Below, one piece after another: positions 31,249 to 39,049 of a stretch of 64,000 nt of DNA. The notes under the pieces are model-generated. The model saw only the letters and a list, made by a program, of their open reading frames with translations, was not told the origin of the DNA and searched no databases. The translations under genes and the position numbers were made by a program. The stretch comes from an uncultured Eubacteriales bacterium (GTDB taxonomy: Bacteria > Bacillota > Clostridia > Christensenellales > Aristaeellaceae). The DNA lies in contig CACXBB010000001.1 in NCBI GenBank assembly GCA_902765735.1, positions 24,638 through 88,637 of the forward strand, given 5' to 3'. Position 1 is the stretch's first letter; the number at the start of each line of letters is the position of its first letter.

Positions 31249-32052
31249 ATGCAGATCATCATTGTAACCACCATCGTCATCGCACTGGTCGGCGTCATCG
31301 TGGGCGCGGGACTGGTGTATACGGGCAATAAGTTCCACGTCGAAGTGGACGAGCGGGAGGCCGCCGTGCGCGAGGTCCTGCCCGGCAACAACTGCGGCGC
31401 CTGCGGCTTCGCGGGCTGCGACGCCATGGCGGCGGCCATCGCCAAGGGGGAGGCTCCGGTGAACGGCTGTCCCGTGGGCGGCGCGCCGGTGGCCAAGCAG
31501 ATCGGCGAGATCATGGGCACCTCCGCCGACGCCGCCGAGCGCAGGGTCGCCTTCGTGCGCTGCAAGGGCTCCTGCGAGGTCACCCACAACCAGGGCAACT
31601 ACATCGGCATCAACGACTGCCGCGCGGCGGCGCTGTCGGGCATCAACGTTACCGAGTGCGACTACGGCTGCATGGGCTTCGGCACCTGCGCCCAGGTCTG
31701 CCCGCAGGACGCCATCAACGTGGTGGACGGCGTGGCGGTGGTCAACCGGGCCCGCTGCGTGGGCTGCGGCCTGTGCGTGAAGGCCTGCCCGAAGCACCTG
31801 ATCGAGCTGGTGCCCGAGTCCAAGCGCGTGATCGTTCAGTGCTCCAACCGGGACAAGGGCCCCATGGTGAAGAAGGTGTGCAAGGCGGGCTGCATCGGCT
31901 GCGGCATCTGCCAGAAGCAGTGCGCCTTTGACGCCATCCATGTTGCCGACAACCTGGCCGCCGTCAACTATGAAAACTGCGTGCAGTGCGGCAGGTGCGT
32001 ATCGAAGTGTCCGGCCAAGGTCATCACCGAACCGGAGAGCGTTTCCGATTGA
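31249..32052 (+). CDS. rnfB: Rnf complex subunit B (polyferredoxin)
   Basis: 267 residues. N-terminal anchor helix, then the Fe-S motif GNNCGACGFAGCDAM with a later NGCPVGG, then ferredoxin domains with repeated CxxCxxCxxxC (for example CVGCGLCVKACP, CIGCGICQKQC, CVQCGRCVSKCP). It accepts electrons from reduced ferredoxin. Start 31249 has GAGGGAGG upstream; an upstream in-frame start is rejected. nrfA begins 18 nt later. Confidence 0.95.
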   Translation: MQIIIVTTIVIALVGVIVGAGLVYTGNKFHVEVDEREAAVREVLPGNNCGACGFAGCDAMAAAIAKGEAPVNGCPVGGAPVAKQIGEIMGTSADAAERRVAFVRCKGSCEVTHNQGNYIGINDCRAAALSGINVTECDYGCMGFGTCAQVCPQDAINVVDGVAVVNRARCVGCGLCVKACPKHLIELVPESKRVIVQCSNRDKGPMVKKVCKAGCIGCGICQKQCAFDAIHVADNLAAVNYENCVQCGRCVSKCPAKVITEPESVSD

Positions 32053-32070
32053 TATGAGGGAGGGAGAACC

Positions 32071-33351
32071 ATGGAGAGAAAGCACTACATCAGACTGATC
32101 GCCTCGGCGGTGGTCGTGGTGGCTGCGGTGGTCTTCCTGGGCGGTATCGCCGGCGGCAGCGTGATGTACCACATGGACAGCCGCGGCGACATGGGCCCGC
32201 TCACCCGGGAGGACATCGTCTACCTCGATGTCGAAGCCCCCGAGGCCACCAGCAAGGACGGCACCGTCAATGCTCAGGACTGGGCGTCCGTCTACCCGTA
32301 CATCAGCGTAAGCTGGGGCAACAACAGGGACAACAGCTATGTGACCGACTATTTGGAGCAGGACCCGTACCTGGTCAACATCTACGAGGGCTACGGCTTT
32401 GCCAAGGACTACGGCAGCGCCCGCGGCCACGAGTACTGCCTGGAGGACGTGCACAAGACCCAGCGCCCCCACGCCAAGGCCAACTGCCTGACCTGCAAGA
32501 CCCCCAACTTCGCCAAGCTGGTCAACGACCAGGGCGTGAGCGCGTACTCCATGCCCTTTGAAGAGGCGGAGGCCCTGATGGAGGAGAGCGTGAGCTGCTA
32601 CACCTGCCACGCCAACGAGGCCGGCAAGGGCGGCGTGCGCGTGGTGACCCACTCCTACGTCAACAAGGCCCTGGGCGACAACGTGAGCGCCATCGACCCG
32701 TCCAACATGGCCTGCGGCCAGTGCCACATCGAGTACTACTTCACCCCCGAGGACTCCGAGACCATGATGCCCTACCACAGCGTGGAGGAGATGACCCCGG
32801 AGGCCATACTGGCCTACTACGACGAGCTCGGCTTCAAGGACTGGGTGCAGGAATCCACCGGCACGCCGCTTCTGAAGGCCCAGCATCCCGAGTTTGAGAC
32901 CTTCCTGCAGGGCAAGCACGCCGCGTTTTTGAACTGCGCCGACTGCCACATGCCCATCGAGATGGCCGACGACGGCACCGTGTACCACAGCCACACCCTC
33001 GTGAGCCCCCTGGAGAACGACACGCTGCTTCAGACCTGCGCCAAGTGCCATGCCGATACCGACATGACCAAGCTGGTGAAGGGCATCCAGGAGCGCGTCA
33101 CCGCCCGCGAGACCGAGGTCGGCAACAAGCTGTCCGAGTTCAAGACCGCGCTGGCCGAGGCCGTCACCGAGGGCAAGAAGTCCGAGGAGGAGCTGGACGC
33201 CATCCGCAAGCTGCACCGCGAGGCCCAGTGGTTCTTTGACTTCTGCTACGTCGAGAACGCCGAGGGCGCGCATAACTCTGAGCTGGCCATGCGCTGCCTG
33301 GATACCTCGGAGAGCAAGATCGCCGAGGCCATGGCGCTGCTCGAGGCCTGA
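32071..33351 (+). CDS. nrfA: Ammonia-forming cytochrome c nitrite reductase (pentaheme NrfA)
   Basis: 426 residues with an uncleaved-looking N-terminal membrane helix (about 8-30). Five heme motifs: CLTCK (139-143, the Lys-ligated active-site heme), CYTCH (176-180), CGQCH (215-219), CADCH (289-293) and CAKCH (323-327). Active-site residues are present: Arg119 in RGHEY, Tyr222 in EYYF and His272 in KAQHPE, with Ca2+ ligands Glu221, Lys269 and Gln271. It reduces nitrite to ammonium outside the membrane with six electrons. No nrfH or nrfBCD quinol partner is nearby; it lies 18 nt after rnfB with its own GGGAGGGAG site, so it is probably in the rnf transcript. Confidence 0.96.
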   Translation: MERKHYIRLIASAVVVVAAVVFLGGIAGGSVMYHMDSRGDMGPLTREDIVYLDVEAPEATSKDGTVNAQDWASVYPYISVSWGNNRDNSYVTDYLEQDPYLVNIYEGYGFAKDYGSARGHEYCLEDVHKTQRPHAKANCLTCKTPNFAKLVNDQGVSAYSMPFEEAEALMEESVSCYTCHANEAGKGGVRVVTHSYVNKALGDNVSAIDPSNMACGQCHIEYYFTPEDSETMMPYHSVEEMTPEAILAYYDELGFKDWVQESTGTPLLKAQHPEFETFLQGKHAAFLNCADCHMPIEMADDGTVYHSHTLVSPLENDTLLQTCAKCHADTDMTKLVKGIQERVTARETEVGNKLSEFKTALAEAVTEGKKSEEELDAIRKLHREAQWFFDFCYVENAEGAHNSELAMRCLDTSESKIAEAMALLEA

Positions 33352-33367
33352 ACTCCGATCGACGCAC

Positions 33368-33390
33368 AGGGGCGGCATATCGCCGCCCCT
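33368..33390. terminator. Hairpin between nrfA and resB (class A core)
   Basis: AGGGGCGGC / GCCGCCCCT with ATATC loop, followed by TTGAATTGTATT. It looks like a minimal class A repeat and may partly terminate or stabilise the nrfA mRNA. Confidence 0.5.
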
Positions 33391-33414
33391 TGAATTGTAT
33401 TATATGATAACGCC

Positions 33415-34698
33415 ATGAAGAAGATATGGAAATTCCTGTCCTCGATGAGATTCGCCATCATACTGCTCGCGGTGCTGGCGCTGGCGTGCTCGGCGGCAAG
33501 TTTGATCACCCAGGGGCAGAGCTACGAATGGTACGCCCGGCAGTACTCCGAGCGCACCGCGGCGCTGATCGTGGCGCTTCATCTGGACGACGCCTTTCAC
33601 AGCGCGTGGTTTCTGCTCATCAACGCCTTTCTGTGCGTGAACCTGCTGTTCTGCAACCTGCTGAGGCTGCCGCAGCTCATCGCGCGCACGAAGGCCGAGG
33701 CGGACCCCGCCCGGGCCCTCGAGACGGAGGGCGCGGCGCAGGCCGGCCCGGTGCGCGACCCCGGTCGCGTGTTCAGACGCCTGCGCATGCCGAATCCGGT
33801 CAGCACCGCCACGGCGGACGGCCGGGAGGCGCTGTTCAGCTCCGCGCACCGCGCGGGGCTGTGGGGCGCGTGGGTGTGCCACTTGGGCATACTGCTGCTG
33901 ATACTGGGCTTCGGCCTGGGCCAGATGACCCAGAAGCAGTACACGGTCTACGGCGTGCCGGGGCAGACCCGGCCCATCGGGGACACAGGCTACCTGCTGA
34001 CCATCGACGACTTTGAGGTGGGCCTGCGCCCGGACGACACCGTGGAGCAGTACACCGCCGCCATCACCGTCCGGGACGTGGACGGCAGGGGCAGCCAAAG
34101 CGCGACCGTCTCCGTCAACAACCCGGCCTCCCTGTACGGCATGAAGTTCTACCAGAACTCCACCGGCTGGGCGGCGCGGATCAATGTCCAGAAGGACGGC
34201 GCGCCGCTCCAGGACGAGGTGGTCTGCGCCGGGGAATACCTGATCGTGAAGGACAAGCCCGACCTGGTGGTGTTCTTCAGCGCCTTCTACCCGGACTACG
34301 TGCTGACCCCCGGGGTGGGGCCGTCCACCGCCACCGGCGCGCTGAAGAACCCGGCATACCTGTATCAGGTGTACTACAGGGAGCAGCTGCTGGGCATGAA
34401 CGTGCTGATGCCGGAGGAGGAGCTGACCATCGACGAGTACACCGTCACCTTCACTGACCCGCAGAACTACACGCTGATACAGATCAAGGCGGATCACTTC
34501 ACGTGGCTGGCGCTCATCGGCGGGCTTTTGACGATGCTCGGCCTGATACTGGCCTTCTACGTGCAGCCCGCGAGGGTGTGGGCCGTGAAGAATGATGTGG
34601 GCTGGACGATCCACGGCACGTGCCGCAAGGGCGGCGCGCTGTTCAGGGACCGGCTGATCGAGGCCGCAAGGGAGGAGGGCGCCGATGCTTCAAGTTGA
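33415..34698 (+). CDS. resB: Cytochrome c biogenesis protein ResB/CcsB
   Basis: 427 residues. Layout: two N-terminal helices (start MKKIWKFLSSMRFAIILL), a third helix near residue 160, a large extracytoplasmic domain with NNPASLYGMKFYQNS, and a last helix near 365. With CcsA it forms the system II heme exporter and ligase that attaches heme to CxxCH/K motifs, clearly for NrfA here. No convincing Shine-Dalgarno site precedes the ATG. It overlaps ccsA by 14 nt. Confidence 0.9.
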   Translation: MKKIWKFLSSMRFAIILLAVLALACSAASLITQGQSYEWYARQYSERTAALIVALHLDDAFHSAWFLLINAFLCVNLLFCNLLRLPQLIARTKAEADPARALETEGAAQAGPVRDPGRVFRRLRMPNPVSTATADGREALFSSAHRAGLWGAWVCHLGILLLILGFGLGQMTQKQYTVYGVPGQTRPIGDTGYLLTIDDFEVGLRPDDTVEQYTAAITVRDVDGRGSQSATVSVNNPASLYGMKFYQNSTGWAARINVQKDGAPLQDEVVCAGEYLIVKDKPDLVVFFSAFYPDYVLTPGVGPSTATGALKNPAYLYQVYYREQLLGMNVLMPEEELTIDEYTVTFTDPQNYTLIQIKADHFTWLALIGGLLTMLGLILAFYVQPARVWAVKNDVGWTIHGTCRKGGALFRDRLIEAAREEGADASS

Positions 34699-35500
34699 AA
34701 ACACGCTGTTCACCGTCGTGATGCTGACCTACTTCGCGGCGATGATACTCTACTTCGCGTTCATCGCCGTCAAGCGGGACGGCCTGGCGAGGGTGGCGCT
34801 GATCCTCCAGTCGGCGGGCTTCGTGCTGCACACGGCGGCGCTCATCTGCCGCGGCATCGGCGCGGGCCGCCTGCCCATGACCAATCAGTACGAGTTCGCC
34901 ACGGCCTTTGCCTGGGGGCTTTGCCTGGTGAGCCTGATCTTCGTGGTGCGGTTCAGATTCCCCGTGCTGGGGGCCTTCGCCGCGCCGGTGATCTTCCTGA
35001 TCATCGGCTACGCCGCCATGCAGAGCCGCGAGGTCAAGGCGCTGATGCCCGCCCTGCGCTCCAACTGGCTGGGCTTCCACGTCTCCACCGCCATCATCGC
35101 CTACGGGGCCTTCGGGGTGTCGTTCGTGCTGTCGGTCATATTTCTCTTAAGGGACCGCATGAAGGCCCAGGGCTTCCTGGACCAGCACATCCCGAATAAG
35201 GAGAAGCTGGACCTCATAAGCTATCGCAGCGTGTCGCTGGGCCTGCTGTTTCTGACCTTTACCATACTCACCGGCGCGATCTGGGCGGAGCGGGCCTGGG
35301 GCAGCTACTGGTCCTGGGACCCCAAGGAGACCTGGTCGCTGGTGACCTGGATCATCTACGCGATGTATCTGCACCTGCGCATCCGCCGCGGCTGGAACGG
35401 CCGGGCGGCGGCGATCTTCGCGGCGGTGGGCTTCGTGTGCGTGATGTTCACCTATATCGGTGTCAACGTGCTGCTGCCCGGCGTCCACAGCTACGCATAG
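34685..35500 (+). CDS. ccsA: Cytochrome c biogenesis protein CcsA (heme handling)
   Basis: 271 residues with about eight helices and the tryptophan-rich heme-binding motif WGSYWSWDPKETW, plus conserved His in flanking helices. Partner of ResB in system II. No NrfA-dedicated lyase (NrfEFG) is present, so this pair is expected to mature both CxxCH and the CxxCK site, as in Gram-positive and epsilonproteobacterial systems. Confidence 0.93.
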   Translation: MLQVENTLFTVVMLTYFAAMILYFAFIAVKRDGLARVALILQSAGFVLHTAALICRGIGAGRLPMTNQYEFATAFAWGLCLVSLIFVVRFRFPVLGAFAAPVIFLIIGYAAMQSREVKALMPALRSNWLGFHVSTAIIAYGAFGVSFVLSVIFLLRDRMKAQGFLDQHIPNKEKLDLISYRSVSLGLLFLTFTILTGAIWAERAWGSYWSWDPKETWSLVTWIIYAMYLHLRIRRGWNGRAAAIFAAVGFVCVMFTYIGVNVLLPGVHSYA

Positions 35501-35512
35501 GAGGGGCGCGTC

Positions 35513-35770
35513 ATGCGATCATTCATGTATACCATCAAGGTGCCCGTGGGGCTGCACGCCCGCCACGCGGGACTGCTGGTGAAGGCGGCCAGCCTGTACC
35601 AGTCCGCGGTGACCGTCTCCCGGGGCGATAAGTCCGCCGACGGGAAGCGCATCCTTGGGCTGATGGGGCTGGGCGTCAGGCAGGGCGACGTCATCAGGGT
35701 CGATATCGACGGCCCGGATGAGGATGTCGCTGCCCTGAGGATCAAGGCGTTTTTGTGGGAGAACTTTTGA
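35513..35770 (+). CDS. HPr-like phosphocarrier domain protein lacking the regulatory serine
   Basis: 85 residues, full-length HPr fold. It keeps the phosphohistidine loop as VGLHARHAG (HPr has GLHARPA). The HPr kinase site (KSIMGVMSL in HPr) is KRILGLMGL, so Ser46 is replaced by Arg. This is the mirror of Crh, which keeps the Ser and loses the His. It could be phosphorylated by enzyme I but not by HPr kinase. It lies 12 nt after ccsA with AGGAGGGG 6 nt before the start, so it is in the same transcript; no PTS genes are nearby. Whether it serves a PTS or is a dedicated regulator is unknown. Confidence 0.82.
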   Translation: MRSFMYTIKVPVGLHARHAGLLVKAASLYQSAVTVSRGDKSADGKRILGLMGLGVRQGDVIRVDIDGPDEDVAALRIKAFLWENF

Positions 35771-35771
35771 G

Positions 35772-35803
35772 AAAAGGGGATTTGCGGAGGCAAATCCCCT
35801 TTT
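35772..35803 (+). terminator. Terminator at the end of the rnf-nrfA-ccs operon
   Basis: 14-bp perfect stem AAAAGGGGATTTGC / GCAAATCCCCTTTT with GGAG loop; the T-run is the end of the 3' arm. Confidence 0.85.
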
Positions 35804-35872
35804 CAGGGAACAGGAAACAGGGAACAGGGAACAGGGAACAGGAAACAGGGAACAGGAAACAGGGAACAGGAA
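35804..35872 (+). repeat. Heptamer tandem array (CAGGGAA / CAGGAAA)
   Basis: Nine full 7-bp units and a tenth partial unit, alternating CAGGGAA and CAGGAAA, starting at the base after the terminator. Confidence 0.95.
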
Positions 35873-35945
35873 TAGTGGCTGCCGCCTTCTGAAAACGTCA
35901 TCAGCTTGTGGATCGCTATGGGGGAGAATGAATCCGGCGATTATC

Positions 35946-36014
35946 GTAGGGACGCCATTCATGGCGTCCGCGAATACCGCGACCACCGTAGGGGCGGCGT
36001 ATCGCCGCCCCTAC
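35946..36014. repeat. Two class A dispersed repeats back to back
   Basis: First GTAGGGACGCC..GGCGTCC (35946-35971), then GTAGGGGCGGCGTATCGCCG to CTAC (35988-36014). The 386-bp gap 35771-36157 contains only terminators and repeats. Confidence 0.8.
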
Positions 36015-36077
36015 GCATGTTTCGTGAATATGTATGCACAGAGAAAGAGTGGTTGCGGTATCAGCGCGGCAGCGGCA

Positions 36078-36097
36078 TTTCCTGTTCCCTGTTCCCT
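36078..36097 (-). repeat. Inverted short copy of the CAGGGAA heptamer array
   Basis: On the minus strand AGGGAACAGGGAACAGGAAA. It is inverted relative to the array at 35804-35872, so the two bracket the class A pair. Confidence 0.75.
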
Positions 36098-36100
36098 CCA

Positions 36101-36145
36101 AAATCGCGCAAGCGGCTGTCCCATCACGGGACAGCCGCTTGCGCG
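36101..36145 (-). terminator. Terminator of the SDR gene
   Basis: 18-bp perfect stem (36105-36122 with 36128-36145, loop ATCAC) with TTTT on the minus-strand exit side. Confidence 0.9.
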
Positions 36146-36157
36146 GTTATTGTGGTC

Positions 36158-37033
36158 TCAGTTCAGCATCACCTGGCCGCCGGTGACGGGGATAGCCTGG
36201 CCGGTCTCGTACTTCTGCTCGACGCAGTAGAATATGGCCTTGGCCACGTCGGCGGGGAAGCAGCCCCGGTTCATGGGCACCTTGGCCATGTAGTACCTGC
36301 GCACGTCTTCCACGGTCTTTGCGCCGGGCACCTTGCCGGCGTGCAGGTACTGCACAAACAGGCCGCGCTCCGGGTCGGACCACAGCGGGCCGTCCAGGTA
36401 GTTGCCGGGGCAGATCGCGTTGACCTTGATGTTGAAGGGGCACAGCTCCAGCGCGAAGGACTGTGTCAGGCCGATGCCGCCAAATTTGGACCCGGCGTAG
36501 GCGTAGTTGTTTTTGCTGCCCTCCAGGCCGGACTTGGAGTTGATGGTGATGATATCGCCGAACCAGCTGTTGTCCGCGGCGTACTGGGCCTCCATGATGG
36601 CCACGGCGTACTTGGCGCACAGGAAATAGCCGGTGTAGTTGATGTTGGTGACAAAGTCAAACGCCTTTTTCTCGAGCTCCAGTAGGTTGCCGGCCTTGGC
36701 CACGCCGGCGTTGGACACCAGTATGTCCAGGCCGCCGAAGCGCTCCACGGTCTGCTGCACCATGCGCGCCACGCTCTCCTCGTCGGTGACATTGACCTCC
36801 ACCGCGCAGGCGTTCGCGCCCAGCTCCTCGGCCACGGCCTGGGCTCCGGGCAGGTTCATGTCCGCGATGACCACCGCGCAGCCTTCCCGGTACATCTCCT
36901 CGGCGATGCCCTTGCCGAAGCCCTGGGCCGCGCCGGTCACGATGGCGATCTTGCCCGCCAGCCGGCCGCTGGTCGCGGGGCGCCTGTGGATGTTTTCCTT
37001 TGCGATCTCGATCCATTTGCTCATGTCAACCAT
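36158..37033 (-). CDS. Short-chain dehydrogenase/reductase, sorbitol-6-phosphate dehydrogenase-like
   Basis: 291 residues, Rossmann fold. TGAAQGFGKGIA (NAD(P)-binding TGxxxGxG) near residue 35, NAG, catalytic Ser in NSKSG and YAGSK (YxxxK). The C-terminal part (MNRGCFPADVAKAIFYCVEQ) resembles sorbitol-6-phosphate 2-dehydrogenases, but the substrate is not certain. Start is ATG 37033 with GGAGG 10 nt upstream. Monocistronic; no PTS or polyol genes beside it. Confidence 0.8.
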   Translation of the reverse strand: MVDMSKWIEIAKENIHRRPATSGRLAGKIAIVTGAAQGFGKGIAEEMYREGCAVVIADMNLPGAQAVAEELGANACAVEVNVTDEESVARMVQQTVERFGGLDILVSNAGVAKAGNLLELEKKAFDFVTNINYTGYFLCAKYAVAIMEAQYAADNSWFGDIITINSKSGLEGSKNNYAYAGSKFGGIGLTQSFALELCPFNIKVNAICPGNYLDGPLWSDPERGLFVQYLHAGKVPGAKTVEDVRRYYMAKVPMNRGCFPADVAKAIFYCVEQKYETGQAIPVTGGQVMLN

Positions 37034-37057
37034 GAAAACCAATCCTCCGATCCGTAA

Positions 37058-38944
37058 TTATTGCTTGATTTTCTTTGAATATTTGGAGAACAGGAAGCTC
37101 TGGAACTCCACGCCCGCCACGCCGTCGGGGCTCTGATAGCCCATGGCCTTCTGGGCGTCGATGACGGCCTGCCGCGTGGCCTCGTTGTAGGTGCCGATGC
37201 TGCTCTGCACGTCCTCGCGCTTCAACAGGTTCAGCGAGAACAGCTGCTGCTGCAGGCGGGACACGGCGTCGCCGGTGCTGCCCAGGCTCAGGGACTGGAA
37301 GGCCTGCGGCACGTTGTAGAAACGCACGGTGGGGCCGGGGGCCGCCTTGCTGTAGATGTAGCGCTGCAGCGACGCGGACGCCTCGCCGGTGGGCGTGACG
37401 CCGATGGCCGACTGGAACGCCAGCACCGCCTGGCGGGTGGCCTCGTCGTAGGTCTTGGTGGCGGTGAGGCTGTAGCCCAGCTTGATCAGCCGGTTTTGCA
37501 GGTCCCGCACCGCGTTGCCCGTGGCGCCCAGGGCCAGGTTGAAGTAGAGCGTGTCGCCCTCCGGGGTGGGCTCCGGCGAGGGCTCCGCGGAGGCGATGGG
37601 CGACAGCCCCTGGGTCTGCGCGTAGGTGAGGGCGGTGTCGCTGAACAGCGTGGCCTGCAGCCAGGCGGAGGCCAGGCCGTCCACGTCCATGCCGTTGGAC
37701 TGCTGGTAGAGCTGCACGGCGCTGATGGTGGCGTTGCCGTACTGGCCGTTGGGGTTGCCGTTGGCGTAGCCCAGCTGCACCAGGCGGCGCTGGAGGTTCA
37801 ATACCGCCTCGCCGCTGTCGCCGGGGCTCAGGTTCTGGTATTCGGTGTCCGCGGTCTCCCCGCCGAAGCTGGGGGCGCTGTCGGAGAACAGGAACGCCTG
37901 CATCTCCTCGTTCAGCGTGCCGCCGGGCTCGCGCCCGATGGCGGACAGGAAGCGGTTCACCGCCGCGATGGTGGCGTTGTCGAACACGCCGGTGTCGCCG
38001 CCCGCGGCCATGTAGCCCAGCGCGATCAGGCGCTGCTGGATGCGCACGACCTCCGGGTCGGCGTTGCCGATGGGCCGCTGGATGCCGCCGTCGTCGTCCT
38101 TGCGGCCGATGACGTCCTCCATGGTCTGTATGGCGTCCTCGTCCACCTCCGACGCCTCGGGGGTGCTGGTGGGCAGGGGCTGCACGGAGGCATCGTAGTG
38201 CAGCGCGTCCTCAGAGTAGAGCTGCCGCTGCATGTTGACGTCCGCCACGTCGCTGGGCATGATGCCGTACATCTGATAGAATAGCCGCACGCACAGCGCG
38301 GTCTGGTCGTCGTAGGCGCCGGTCAGGTCGGTGATGGGGTAATCGAGGTTCTTGAGCCTCTGCTGCAGCGCGTACACGGAGCTGCCGACGGTGCCGGGGC
38401 GCAGCACGGCGTACTGGGAGACCACGGCCTCGTTGTAGGCTGCGCTGCCGTAGGCCGGCGCGGTGGAGGCGAACAGCCGAAGCTGCAGCTTCTGGGTGGC
38501 GACGCCGGTCTGCATGGTGCCGTAGGTCTGCTCAAAGCGCCGCACGGCGGCCTCGGTGTCCACGTCGAACAGACCGGTGATCTCCCCGCTGAAGTAGCCC
38601 AGCTCCTTTAAGCGGGATTGCAGCGCCTGCACGGCGATGCCGTTGGAGCCCAGGGTTAGGCTGCGGTACTCGGTCTGCTGCTCCTCGTCCCGGGCGGACT
38701 GGAAGCTGCCCTCGATGATGGAGGCGTCGTTGAGGGTCACGTTGCCGTCCTGGTCGATGACGATGGGGTCCGGCACGTTCAGGTATTCCGGCAGCGGCGT
38801 GGCCGTGGCGTAGGGCACGGAGATGTCCACGGTGTAGTTCGCCTCGGTGTCCAGGAAGTTCTCGTCCACCACGCCGCATCCGGGCAGCGCAAACACAGCG
38901 CCCGCCACCAGCGCGCTCAGCACAGCGATCTTCCAGTTCCGCAT
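37058..38944 (-). CDS. Lipoprotein with about six peptidoglycan-binding repeats
   Basis: 628 residues. Lipoprotein signal peptide ending LPGC (Cys23), so membrane-anchored outside the cell. Then about six PG_binding_1-type modules, each containing a variant of LGSNGIAVQALQSRLKELGY and A..FQ.. with YNEATRQAV. Pro/Thr-rich linkers separate groups. No catalytic domain is visible, so it is likely a wall-binding scaffold or spore/cortex component. Start 38944 has CGGAGG 8 nt upstream. Confidence 0.85.
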   Translation of the reverse strand: MRNWKIAVLSALVAGAVFALPGCGVVDENFLDTEANYTVDISVPYATATPLPEYLNVPDPIVIDQDGNVTLNDASIIEGSFQSARDEEQQTEYRSLTLGSNGIAVQALQSRLKELGYFSGEITGLFDVDTEAAVRRFEQTYGTMQTGVATQKLQLRLFASTAPAYGSAAYNEAVVSQYAVLRPGTVGSSVYALQQRLKNLDYPITDLTGAYDDQTALCVRLFYQMYGIMPSDVADVNMQRQLYSEDALHYDASVQPLPTSTPEASEVDEDAIQTMEDVIGRKDDDGGIQRPIGNADPEVVRIQQRLIALGYMAAGGDTGVFDNATIAAVNRFLSAIGREPGGTLNEEMQAFLFSDSAPSFGGETADTEYQNLSPGDSGEAVLNLQRRLVQLGYANGNPNGQYGNATISAVQLYQQSNGMDVDGLASAWLQATLFSDTALTYAQTQGLSPIASAEPSPEPTPEGDTLYFNLALGATGNAVRDLQNRLIKLGYSLTATKTYDEATRQAVLAFQSAIGVTPTGEASASLQRYIYSKAAPGPTVRFYNVPQAFQSLSLGSTGDAVSRLQQQLFSLNLLKREDVQSSIGTYNEATRQAVIDAQKAMGYQSPDGVAGVEFQSFLFSKYSKKIKQ

Positions 38945-39049
38945 GACGTTTCCTCCGAAGTAAATCATATTTCTATTCTATACCAACCGCAGTTAAAATA
39001 CAATACCATTAATTATAAGTTTGGTGGTCGTGCTTGGGACAATATCTTG

